From: Neocallimastix lanati (nom. inval.)
Taxonomy: Eukaryota > Neocallimastigomycota > Neocallimastigomycetes > Neocallimastigales > Neocallimastigaceae
Length of the DNA: 17,500 nt
Reading direction: 5' to 3'
NCBI GenBank assembly: GCA_016946835.1
Contig: JACVTC010000100.1
Location: 217,501-235,000 of the forward strand
The notes under the pieces were generated by a model. It made no database searches. It was not told the DNA's origin and saw nothing but the letters and a program-made list of their open reading frames with translations. Shown piece after piece: positions 8,162-16,931 of the stretch; positions within the stretch are counted from its first letter, which is position 1; each line of letters starts with the position of its first letter. A program made the translations under genes and the position numbers.

Positions 8162-8164
8162 TCA
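8142..8164 (-). promoter_or_regulatory. gag-pol stop codon in readthrough context (UGA-CUAG) with downstream hairpin
   Basis: Gag ends in TGA at 8164-8162, and the codons after it continue in the same frame into pol with no further stop. The next bases are CTAG, so the context is UGA-CUA-G, a known efficient readthrough sequence in eukaryotes. A 5-bp hairpin (ATGGA/TCCAT, loop GAAAA, 8157-8143) begins three bases after that codon. GGAGA (8155-8151) could alternatively pair with TCTCC (8134-8130). No splice or frameshift signal is needed to join the frames. Confidence 0.75.
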
Positions 8165-9208
8165 GATATTCTTTTCATGGGTTTCTTGAGATTCATCATA
8201 GTCACTGAGGGCATCAATGATTTCTAAGTTGTTGATTGTATCTTTGGCTAGGTTAATGTTGCTGAACTTTCTTGCTATTTCTTTAATTTTATTATTAGGA
8301 TTCCTTGCATTAAAGTAGCAATTTCTTGTGAAATGGTCATGTTTGTCACATATTGAACAGTACTTTTCGTTATTTCTTTTGGTTTTGTTTCTGTTATTTT
8401 TGTTGTTTTTCTGGTTTCTTCTTCTCCGGTTATTATTGTTATAGTTATTATTATAATTACTATTATAATTATTGTTATTGTTATTATAATTATTATGATT
8501 ATTATTCCTAGAATTATTTTGGGAATGATTATGATTCGTATTTTTTATAAAAGAAACTTCTTCTACTGGCTTTGGGTTTTCCGCATTTAAAGTTCTTTTG
8601 GCTATAGTTCTGATTTCATTTGCAATCTCTTGAAGATTGTCTTTATAATTAAATTTGACATAGTTTTTATATTCCCCTGGGAGTCCCTTCAGGAGTAATT
8701 TGAATTTTTCATCTTCGTCTATTGTTTTTCCTAATTCTTTGAGTAGATTACAAAGATGTTCGAATTCTGTAGTAAATTTGATTACTTCTTTGTCCGTCTT
8801 GGCTCTTAGATTTTTTAAACGGTCGTATAAATCTGGAACTTTGTTGATATTTATGATATTATATTCGCTTTCCAGATATTTATACATTTCGTAGGCCGAT
8901 TTTAATCGAAGGCCTATCAAGGTGGCTTTGGTTTCTTTGGAAACCGAACATAAGATTTGTTGGCGAGCTCTACCGTCCTTTTCTTTAATTAGAGAAATTG
9001 AATTTTCAATATTCTTCTTATCTTCTTTTTTAGATTTGAGTTTATCATATAACTCATTTAATTCTTCGTTGGCGTCGAATTGGATATATTTGTCTATGTG
9101 ATTTATTTCAAGATTTGTTCTCAATTCGTACGCCCAAATGTCAAAGTTCTCTTCATTTAATATCTCTCTTGGAGTTGAAGATGAATCTAAATTGTTAGAA
9201 GTATTCAT
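8162..9208 (-). CDS. gag: copia gag (nucleocapsid polyprotein)
   Basis: This is the 348-residue structural protein that packages element RNA into virus-like particles. The N-terminal half (about 14-210) is of retrotransposon-gag type, with NEENFDIWAYELRTNLE near the start. An Asn-rich, then Arg/Lys-rich stretch (about 225-285) probably binds RNA. A CCHC zinc knuckle follows in YCSICDKHDHFTRNCYF, with spacing C-X2-C-X4-H-X4-C. The ATG at 9208 lies 71 nt after the LTR edge and is the first in this frame in the leader. The ORF ends in TGA, in frame with pol, so most product should be Gag and a minority Gag-Pol. Its length is usual for a copia gag. Confidence 0.93.
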   Translation of the reverse strand: MNTSNNLDSSSTPREILNEENFDIWAYELRTNLEINHIDKYIQFDANEELNELYDKLKSKKEDKKNIENSISLIKEKDGRARQQILCSVSKETKATLIGLRLKSAYEMYKYLESEYNIININKVPDLYDRLKNLRAKTDKEVIKFTTEFEHLCNLLKELGKTIDEDEKFKLLLKGLPGEYKNYVKFNYKDNLQEIANEIRTIAKRTLNAENPKPVEEVSFIKNTNHNHSQNNSRNNNHNNYNNNNNNYNSNYNNNYNNNNRRRRNQKNNKNNRNKTKRNNEKYCSICDKHDHFTRNCYFNARNPNNKIKEIARKFSNINLAKDTINNLEIIDALSDYDESQETHEKNI

Positions 9209-9265
9209 ATTTAGATAAGAAAGGCGGTTTTAAATAACGGATATATTTTATAAATAAGAGCTAAG
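9209..9265 (-). other. retrotransposon leader between primer site and gag
   Basis: This is untranslated leader on the minus strand. It contains a small GC-containing patch (about 9220-9240) and otherwise A/T. Packaging or dimerisation signals would be expected here, but none can be named from sequence alone. Confidence 0.5.
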
Positions 9266-9279
9266 TGAGACTCTTAATC
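9266..9279 (-). other. primer-binding site matching the tRNA-Lys(CUU) anticodon arm
   Basis: The plus strand directly outside the LTR reads TGAGACTCTTAATC. Its core GACTCTTAATC is the anticodon loop and flanking bases (anticodon CTT) of eukaryotic tRNA-Lys(CUU). The minus-strand element RNA is therefore complementary to the middle of that tRNA, not to a 3' CCA end; the TGG start of an ordinary primer site is absent. An upstream AGAGC (9257-9261) resembles the D-stem. This layout is that of half-tRNA priming as known for Drosophila copia, where an initiator-Met tRNA fragment is used. Lys(CUU) as primer is inferred from the match. Confidence 0.8.
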
Positions 9280-9591
9280 TGAGAAAAGTATGTGTGTTTT
9301 TTATAATAAACTTTATTTATTTTTTGTATTTATTTAATACATAAATTTTATTAATGTAAAGAACTCATTTTTTTAAGATAATAAAAATAATTATTTTTAT
9401 AGTAAAAATTACATATTTAATCATGTGATAATTCTATGAATTAATACACATAGATAAATGTTACACAACATAAAAATATAAGAATAAAATATTAATATAA
9501 GATAAAAATATAATATTGATAATAATATAAGAATATAAAAATATAATTTTAATAATATAAAAATATAAAATAAAATGTGATTATTTTAACA
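9280..9591 (-). repeat. 5' LTR of the copia element (312 bp)
   Basis: This repeat starts TGAGAAAAGTATGTG and ends ATTATTTTAACA. It should carry the promoter of the minus-strand transcript, though no TATA element stands out in such A/T-rich DNA. It keeps the AACTCATTTTTTT block (9362-9374) that is also present in the old solo LTR, so this is the ancestral form. Confidence 0.95.
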
Positions 9592-9596
9592 TAATA
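9592..9596. repeat. target-site duplication, right copy (TAATA)
   Basis: These five bases follow the CA end of the right LTR and equal 2963-2967 at the left end. Confidence 0.85.
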
Positions 9597-9631
9597 CATA
9601 AAAATAATTTAATCTATTTAATAAAGTACTA

Positions 9632-9680
9632 GAAATGTATTCTCTTCCTAGTCTAAAAAAAAAAAAAAAAAAAAAAAAAA
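9632..9680 (+). repeat. short repeat with poly(A) tail, copy 1
   Basis: GAAATGTATTCTCTTCCTAG, then TCT, is followed by 26 A (9655-9680). An AATAAA at 9620-9625 lies 29 nt before the A run, which is the layout of a polyadenylated transcript end. A diverged second copy lies at 10644-10670. No target duplication was found, so a retro-inserted 3' end is only a possibility. Confidence 0.4.
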
Positions 9681-9840
9681 TCAACAAGGGTTGCTATTCC
9701 GAAGGTATAAGCCCAAACTAACCAAGGAGCATCAATGCTGAAAATACACTAAGACAGGCTGGCAGGGCCAATTCCTCTGAAGGAGAAGACCATAAATTCT
9801 TTTCAAGTTCAAACCCTAATCCATAAGGAAATGAGGTTTT
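9680..9840 (-). pseudogene. broken coding-like island, minus strand
   Basis: This DNA is clearly less AT-rich than its surroundings and reads best on the minus strand with A/T-ending codons. One frame gives TSFPYGLGFELEKNLW onward to about 9745. A frame change is then needed to continue with SIDAPWLVWAYTFGIATLVD (9739-9680), after which a T run ends it. The sequence TATTTTCAG just before the second part could be a splice acceptor rather than a frameshift. I do not recognise the protein. A tRNA reading was considered and dropped. Confidence 0.35.
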
Positions 9841-9882
9841 GAATAAATAAATAAAGTTTAAAGTTCGAAATAATTATATTAA

Positions 9883-9885
9883 TAT

Positions 9886-9940
<55 letters not shown>
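9883..9940. repeat. (ATTT)n microsatellite
   Basis: About 14 uninterrupted TATT/ATTT units, typical of slippage-prone AT-rich spacer. Confidence 0.95.
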
Positions 9941-9941
<1 letters not shown>

Positions 9942-10031
9942 AATAATTTGTAAAAAGATAGAAATAATATAAAAAAAAAAAAAAAAAAACTAAGTTAATT
10001 TATAAATAATACATCTATTGAATATGTATAT

Positions 10032-10320
10032 TTGATGAACTACAATTCAAAATCATTTAAAGAACTTCTATTAAAGAGCTTTGGGTCTAATATTCCTTAT
10101 GGATTATTTGTTCTCTTTGAGTTACTCTTTGATTGGTATAATAAAAAAAAAAAAAAAAAAAACCTTCACAATCAAGAGATTCAACATCGAACCGATATGA
10201 CAAAGAAAGAACCTCTATTGCTATTCCTCCTAGTACTTCATACCCAAATAGTATGACCATTCTTTACATAATGAATATATGGAAATTGAATCTCCTGACA
10301 ATACTTCTCTTGGTTCGAGG
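10032..10320 (+). pseudogene. broken coding-like island split by a poly(A) run
   Basis: The first part (10032-10140) reads NSKSFKELLLKSFGSNIPY and on. It is interrupted by 20 A (10143-10162). Beyond it, coding-like text appears in another frame (SRDSTSNRYDKERTSIAIPP) and then in a third, ending NEYMEIESPDNTSLGSR with TAG. No single frame spans the island, so a decayed gene or exon cluster is the likely reading. The 14-mer TTCCTTATGGATTA (10093-10106) recurs inverted at 9830-9817 in the neighbouring island, in the same local protein context (PYGL). No family is recognised. Confidence 0.35.
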
Positions 10321-10361
10321 TAGATTTTAGTAGTCACTATATTTTTTATCTATTTTATAAA

Positions 10362-10424
10362 AGTTACTTTTTTTTTTTTAACGACCGTAGCAGGATTTCT
10401 CCAGCTGCACATCCGTAGTTACTT
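10362..10424 (-). mobile_element. tiny poly(A)-tailed insert with 8-bp target duplication
   Basis: AGTTACTT occurs at 10362-10369 and again at 10417-10424. Read on the minus strand, the segment between them is a GC-rich body of about 35 nt (10416-10382) with GCA/TGC and GGA/TCC arms around a GAAA tetraloop. It then reads TT and an A run ending at the second duplication. A body, a 3' A tail and a flanking duplication are the hallmarks of target-primed (LINE-type) retrotransposition of a short RNA. The source RNA is not recognised. The short length leaves room for coincidence. Confidence 0.5.
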
Positions 10425-10643
10425 CTTTGTTTTATTTTATTAAATATTTTTGGTAGAAACGAAATTGATTTATTTTACAATACTAAAATTACTTTTAAAT
10501 TTTCTCATTACTTTTATTGTGTTACAATAACCTCATATATCTTTTTTTATACATATTTTATATAATCTTTTTTTTTATCCTAATACATTTATAATGTATT
10601 TATAATGTATACAATATATTAATATGAAATAAATAAATCAATG

Positions 10644-10670
10644 GAAGTGTATTCTCTTTCAAGTTTAAAA
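10644..10670 (+). repeat. short repeat with poly(A) tail, copy 2
   Basis: GAAGTGTATTCTCTTTCAAG, then TTTAAAA, matches copy 1 at 9632 with a few substitutions. It too is followed by A's and preceded by AATAAA-like sequence. The two copies lie about 1 kb apart in direct orientation around the broken islands. Confidence 0.4.
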
Positions 10671-11216
10671 AAATAAATATATAAATATATATATATTATT
10701 TCTTTTTCGATAGTTTGCTTGTTTGTTTATTTATTTATTTTTATTTTTATTTTGTATTGTTTTGTTTTGAATGTAAATAATTTAGATGTTAATATTATAT
10801 AAAATTAATATTCAATTTTTTTTTTTTTTTATTGCTTTTTATTCTTTTGATATAAATAATTATATTATTTATTTTAAATTATTTTATATTATTTTTAATT
10901 ATTTTATATTATTTTATATATATATTATTTTATGTTCTTCTATAATATTATATACGGTACGTATGTAAAAAAAAAAAAAGAATATGTACAATTTTTTTTT
11001 TATTTTTGTATTAAATTAATAATTATAAATGATTAATATGCATTATTGTACTTTAAGAAATGTTATATATACATATATTATATGCATATTATTATATATA
11101 TTTAATAATTAAATAAATGAGATAGTTTATTTATATAAAAAGTTTAAAAGATTAGGTTTATAGAAAAATATACAAGGAGAGAATTGCATTTAACCAATTT
11201 TTTTTTCATTGTTGCG

Positions 11217-11218
11217 TA

Positions 11219-11249
<31 letters not shown>

Positions 11250-11251
11250 AT
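11217..11251. repeat. (AAAT)n microsatellite
   Basis: About eight uninterrupted units. Confidence 0.9.
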
Positions 11252-11613
11252 TCTATTTTTTATTTTTATTTTTTATATTATTTTGTATTTATATATATTT
11301 TTATTTTATTTATTTCTATATTTTTTGTTTTTTATCGATGACAAATGCAATTTCTAAATGCGCTACTTGAATAAATGCGTCGCATTCAAATATTAGATAA
11401 ATATTAGATTAGATAAAAAATTTCATGAATCTTATCGTTATAACCCTAAATATTTTATTTTATTATTTCTTTTTATTTCATTTTTTTTTTATGTGTTTTT
11501 TTTTTTAAACTAAAATTTTTGAATATTTTATATATATTTTCTATATATATTCTCATTAATAACTAAATAACTAATATTAATGGAATTTTTTTTTTTTATT
11601 TTTTTTAAAAATA

Positions 11614-11614
11614 A

Positions 11615-11657
<43 letters not shown>

Positions 11658-11658
11658 A
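11614..11658. repeat. (AAAT)n microsatellite
   Basis: About eleven units, nearly perfect. Confidence 0.9.
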
Positions 11659-11989
11659 AATTATTGATTAAATTAGTATAATAGAATACAATAAATTTTA
11701 TATATTTAAAATTTAATACTTTTAAATTAGGTTGTTTATGTATTTATTATAATACAAAAATAAAAAAAATTTTACCATTTTATTTTATACAAAATATATT
11801 TTAAAATTTTGATTTTTTTCATAAAAATTTAATTTTTACAACATTAATTAAAAAAGAAATTTTATACTATAATTATCATTATCATTATTATTATATATTT
11901 TTTTAATATTATAATTTTTTATAGCATAATTGTTTATTATTTATATATATATATATTTTATAAATATTTAACAATATAAAATTTAATAA

Positions 11990-12533
11990 TAAAATACGAA
12001 ATATAATTTTTTTTTATGGTAACAAAATTTAAAGTTGAATTTTTTTTTTCTTTTTATCAGTGTTAATAGTAGTACTATTTTATTGTTTATTACAATTTTT
12101 TATTAGATTACAATAACCTAAAATTTTGATTAAAAAAAAGAAAAAAAAATAGATGAATTTTTTTTATAAACATATGATAAGGTTAAATGTTCGCAATAAT
12201 TGCGGCTGTAAAAAAAAAAAAAAAGTAACAAAATTTGATTTATTTGTATTTTAATACATGAATTTTAATAAAATAAGAACTCATTTTTTTAAAGATAATA
12301 AATATTTGTATAGTAAATTTAGTAAATTTATACATTTAATCATGTGATTATTTTATGAATTAATGTACATAAATAAATGTTACACAACATACGAATATAA
12401 TAATAATAGTAATAATAATAAAATTATGACTTTAGATAAAATATAATATTAATAAAAATATTAATAAGAAATATTAATATATAATATTAATAAGAATATA
12501 TATTTGAATAATAAAATAAATAACATGTATAGA
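11990..12533 (-). repeat. degenerate solo LTR of the same copia family, split by a later insert
   Basis: Segment 12235-12450 aligns with the LTRs of the intact element. Shared blocks are AAGAACTCATTTTTTT, ACATTTAATCATGTGAT, TATGAATTAAT and AAATGTTACACAACATA. It carries the AACTCA block present only in the right LTR. The first part of the LTR appears to continue to the left of 12019, with the 12031-12236 insert in between. The right end is blurred (about 12450-12533) and the left end is approximate. No internal retrotransposon sequence remains, so it arose by LTR-LTR recombination or is a fragment. Orientation is the same as the intact element. Confidence 0.75.
12019..12236 (+). mobile_element. 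poly(A)-tailed insert (about 190 bp) with 12-bp target duplication
   Basis: GTAACAAAATTT occurs at 12019-12030 and at 12225-12236. The second copy comes directly after an A15 run (12210-12224). The body (12031-12209) is A/T-rich except for its 3' end, which holds CGCAAT-A-ATTGCG (12192-12204) and CGGCTGT before the tail. A duplication of this length beside a 3' A tail is diagnostic of LINE-type, target-primed retrotransposition. The body encodes nothing, so it is a SINE-like or truncated copy. I see no clear pol III A and B boxes. It sits inside the old solo LTR and is therefore younger than that LTR. Confidence 0.65.
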
Positions 12534-14453
12534 TATTTTAAATATATATATATTATATATTAAAAAGATATAATTTCATCAAATGATAATTAATAAAAGA
12601 AAATACATAAATAAAATAAAATATAAATAAATAAACTTAATGGTTAAATAATTAAATAATTTTATATATGGTTCTTTTATAATATACAAATAAACTTATG
12701 ATATTCAAAATAAAAGAATTAATATTATTTCATATTTTTTTTACTTGAAAAGTGTTTTTCATATATTAATATTTATAAATAAATAATTATTATTATTACT
12801 GTTACTTTGATTATAATTAGTTTTATTTATTTATTTATTTACTTATTATTTATTTATACTTATTAATTATTATTATTAAAATTTACTATTTAATTATTTT
12901 ATGTTTATGTAGTAATTATTAATTACTTATTTATAATAGTTTATTCATAAATAAATAAACTATTATTTATTTATTTTTGAATTATTACCATTATTAATAT
13001 TTAATATATATTTATTAAAATTATATTAAAGGTAGTGCAACCCATTGTGGCTTTTCATAATTCTCTCTCAAAGAAGAATAAAAAAGTTTTGTATTACTGA
13101 TCTTCAGTAAAATTTACAGAAAAATAAAAATAGATAAAAAAAATTAAAAATTAAACATTAAATATAATAATGATAAACAACAATTAATAACAACATATTA
13201 ATGATAAAATAATAACAACATAGTTATTATTGCTGAAAGTAAAAGCAAATAAAGAACAATAAAGTAAAAAAAAAAAATATTAATGTATATAAATATAAAT
13301 TATCAATTATTAATTGTAATTAAAAAAAACAAAAAAAAACATAATAGTTTAATATTATCGATTATTTATATTTGTTAGTTCATATTATATATATATATAA
13401 TTTTTTTTTAAAATAAAATTAATAAAAATTAATAAAAATTAAAAAAAAAAAAAAGAAAATTAAATTTTAATTTATGTTTTATGGCGGATAATTCTTAACC
13501 AAAAATATAAAAAAAAATGTAAATTTTATTTTGTATTTTTAATAGTTATTGAATGAATTATTGAATTATATGAAAGTCCAATAATTAATAATTGATATTC
13601 TTATTTAAATTATATTAACAGCAATAATTATACATAAATTATAATTGAAATTTAAAAAAAAAAATTGTTTATATCCAATGTACATATATATCAATTTATT
13701 CATTTTATATAATATTTTATACTTAATACTTTATATTTAATATTAAATATGTTATATTTATATTTATTTTATATTTATTTTATATAATTATATAAACAGT
13801 TAATACAAAAATATAAAAAATATAAAATTATTTTATTTTATTTTATTTTTTTGAACTTTCTAAAAATTTTAAAAATTATTACTAAAAAAGGCAAGTTTTA
13901 ATTTTTTTTATTAAGCAATTCGAAAATAAATGAATTTAAGTGGTTGAAATTTTTTTTCTTTTTTTTTTTTTTTTTTTTAAAAAAAATTAATAAAATAAAA
14001 AATTAAAAATAAATTTCAATTTTTTTTTATGAAATATTTATATATTTTATAAGAAAAGTATAGATAGAAAAGTTAGAAGTGAACTTTTTATTTAATAATT
14101 TATTTAGTAATATTTCATAATAAAGATAATAAATAATTATTAAATAAAGTGTTATTTATTTGTATTAGATATATGTATATTTTTATATTTATAGATAAAG
14201 TCATTTAATATATATATATATTTTAAAATTTTTTATCGAGAAAACATATTTGTTTATTTATTTATTTATTTATTATATAGAAGTATAGAAGTTTAGTATT
14301 TTTTTTAAAAAAAAGTATAATTTTTTTCTTATATACCATATGCCTTAATTTAATAAAATAAAAAACAATAAAAAATTAAAATAAAAAAAAAAAAAAAAAA
14401 AAACATATTGATACTATTAAGGAAATTATATATATATTAATATTTATTATAAA
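12534..14453. other. gene-free AT-rich spacer upstream of the RabGAP gene
   Basis: No coding or RNA gene is supported. A less AT-rich patch at 13031-13110 contains TACTGA-TCT-TCAGTA (13095-13109) but no recognisable RNA signature. A perfect 13-bp inverted repeat (12933-12945 with 12954-12966) is within chance expectation for A/T-only sequence. T and A runs occur near 13950-13990 and 14380-14403. The promoter of the downstream gene must lie at the right end. Confidence 0.55.
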
Positions 14454-15809
14454 ATGAGTAATTATAAAGAAAGGTAGAAGAATTAAAATATTATTATAGT
14501 ATTATATATTATTAATAAAAATATTTAAATATATAATTTCTTTCTAAACTGTTATTTTTATTAATATTCATTTGTTTATTTTATTTTATTTTTTATCTTT
14601 CTGGATATTATTATATATATTTTTATAAAATTATTAATAAATATTAGAGTAGAACTATTCGAAAATATTATAAATCATAAAGTTGAATATTCCATAAGTG
14701 AATTCAGAAAATTATGTTTTAAAGGTACTTTAATGAAATAAATATATTTACTACCACTATATACATTAATTATCTTATTATTATTAATATTAATATTATT
14801 ATTATTTTTTATACTTTATACTTTAATAATGAATAATAAATTTTGTGAATTATTTAAAAACTTTTGATAAATAAAAATTCGAAATAAAATAACTTTTCCC
14901 TAACTTTTATTATATATGAATAATATAAATAATAAATTTTAAAGGTATCCCTAAAAATAATCATATTAAAGCAACTTCATGGAAGGTAAAATATGGAGTA
15001 TTTTAAAAAAAATATTAATATAAAATGTTAAATACATGAAATTAAATACACAAATATTGAAATAAAGAATTTATTATATAACAATGAAATTAAAATTTTG
15101 TTTATTTTTATATATTTCTCGAATGAAATTATCTATGAAAATATAAAGATATTGTTAAACTATATATCATTGGATGAATATAATCAATGGGAAACTCAAA
15201 AGAATGAAAAAAGAAAATCTTACTATGATTTTGTTAAAGAATTAATTATTGACCCATCTTGGGAAGAAATTATTAATGCTAAAAGAGAAATTGTTGCAGT
15301 TGAAGACCATGTAATTATTATATTAATTATTATATTATTGAAATATTTTTGCAGTTTATAAAAATAAAATATGAAACGAAACATATAAAAAATAAATAAT
15401 TTATTTTATATATAGTCATTATTTATTTTTTAAATTTTTAATGAAATGTTTATTCCATTAAATATTAATACTATCATACTATTATTACATATATGAAAAA
15501 ATAATAATAAAATAATAATAAAATAATAATAATGATCATTATAATGATAATTATAATAATAAATCAAATAATAATTCAAATAATTGCTTATAATTATTTG
15601 CACAAATATAAAATAAAATATATTTAGCCATTAAATGAAGCTCCAACATCCAAATGGTCTACCTATTTTTCGGAACTAAATATTCTTGAACAAATTGATA
15701 AAGATGCCCGAAGAACTTTACCAGATATTGGTTTTTTCCAATTTCCAATAAAATATAATAATGATGTTATCGAAGGTTAATATAAATTAATTAATAATAA
15801 TAAATAATA

Positions 15810-15845
<36 letters not shown>

Positions 15846-16851
15846 TTTATTGACATAAGAAATAGAGATAAAATTTTGAAAATAATTAGAATGAAAGAAA
15901 AGAAAAAAAAGATTATTAGATAAATTAGAAAATTTACAAATATTTAATATTGATACTTGTTTTATTATTTAAAATTTTAATAATATTTCAAATTGTGATT
16001 TAAAAAAATATAAATATTTTAATATTTTATTTATTTATTATTTATATATCATTTCAATTCTTCTTTCCATCATCAGAAAATAAAAAGTTGGGTAATGTTG
16101 AACCATTTTTAGGAATACCTATTTTTAAGAGACGTTCATTATTTTCGAGATTAGAACATAAAATAAAAGATGATGATTTTGGTGCTCGTTCACATAAATT
16201 ACCATCAGATAGTAATAATGAACAGATAAATTTAAAAAATAAAGAAGATAATGAATATGATTTACATTGGGAAGCCTTAGAAAGAATACTATTTATTTAT
16301 GCTAAATTAAATCCTGGTATTGGTTATATTCAAGGTATGAATGAAATTTTAGGTCCATTATACTACGTTTTAGCCAATGATATCGGCATTGATCAATGTA
16401 AGTTAATACATATCTTTATATTAATTGATAATAATATTTTTTGTTGTAAATAATTATACTAATTATTAATAAATTTATAAAATATATGAATATATAAATA
16501 AATTATATAAAAAAAATATTTATATTTATATTTATATTTATATTTATATTTATAAATATATTTATATTAGTACATGCTGAGGCTGATACCTTCTATTTAT
16601 TTACCAATTTAATGTCTATATTCAGAGATCATTTTATTAGAAATTTGGATAGTGTGGGGGTAAAATCACGTGCTGTTAAAAATGAAATGACCATGGAAAA
16701 TATAGTGAAATTGAGACCACAAGATGAACCACAAGCTAAGAAAACTACCGGAAAACGTATTATAGGTAATGAAACCGGTATAGGTCAAAGCATGTTAAGA
16801 TTATATAAACGTATTGAAATGAGAGATAGAGAAGTTTTCTTACATTTAGTA

Positions 16852-16931
<80 letters not shown>

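Larger units (their letters stand above)
2968..9591 (-). mobile_element. complete Ty1/copia LTR retrotransposon (6,624 bp)
   Basis: The element reads on the minus strand. From its 5' end the order is LTR (9591-9280), primer-binding site (9279-9266), a 71-nt leader, gag (9208-8162), pol with protease, integrase, reverse transcriptase and RNase H (8161-3281), polypurine tract (3282-3274), and LTR (3273-2968). Integrase before reverse transcriptase is the defining order of Ty1/copia (Pseudoviridae). The LTRs start TG and end CA and are flanked by TAATA duplications. They are identical by eye apart from one short block, so the insertion is recent. Gag and pol share one frame, interrupted by TGA at their junction (8164-8162) and by TAA inside reverse transcriptase (4477-4475). 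The second stop probably makes this copy non-autonomous. An older solo LTR of the same family lies at about 11990-12533. Confidence 0.95.
10425..11989. other. gene-free AT-rich spacer
   Basis: No coding region is supported; open frames here, such as 10786-10968, are low-complexity Ile/Tyr/Phe text. Contents are many A/T homopolymers, an (AAAT)n run at about 11217-11251, another at about 11614-11658, a second copy of the poly(A)-linked repeat (10644-10670), and a small palindrome AATGCG-T-CGCATT at 11374-11386. Confidence 0.6.

Noticed and set aside
4475-8164. Reassigned stop codons as the explanation for both in-frame stops
   Set aside because: The two stops are different codons (TGA and TAA), gdhA ends normally in TAA, and no in-frame stops occur in the RabGAP exons.
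9757-9822. Possible tRNA or tRNA-derived SINE (GTTCAAACC resembles a B box)
   Set aside because: The presumed A box deviates at an invariant A, the T stem does not pair, and no acceptor stem can be formed.
10786-10968. Plus-strand 60-codon frame
   Set aside because: It encodes only Ile/Tyr/Phe low-complexity text expected from T-rich spacer.
11374-11386. Palindrome AATGCG-T-CGCATT as a regulator site (similar CGCAAT-A-ATTGCG at 12192)
   Set aside because: Two unrelated 13-bp palindromes far from any gene start; they stand out only because they contain G and C. No regulator can be named.
12933-12966. Perfect 13-bp inverted repeat with an 8-nt loop
   Set aside because: In nearly pure A/T sequence an arm match of this length is expected several times per window by chance.
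13031-13110. Possible small RNA gene in a less AT-rich patch
   Set aside because: Only a short hairpin and one CTGA are visible. No paired C and D boxes, snRNA motifs or pol III elements could be found.
14648-14649. Alternative acceptor two bases further right for RabGAP exon 2
   Set aside because: Only the acceptor ending at 14647 joins in frame with the 14454-14473 first exon and gives continuous family-like sequence.
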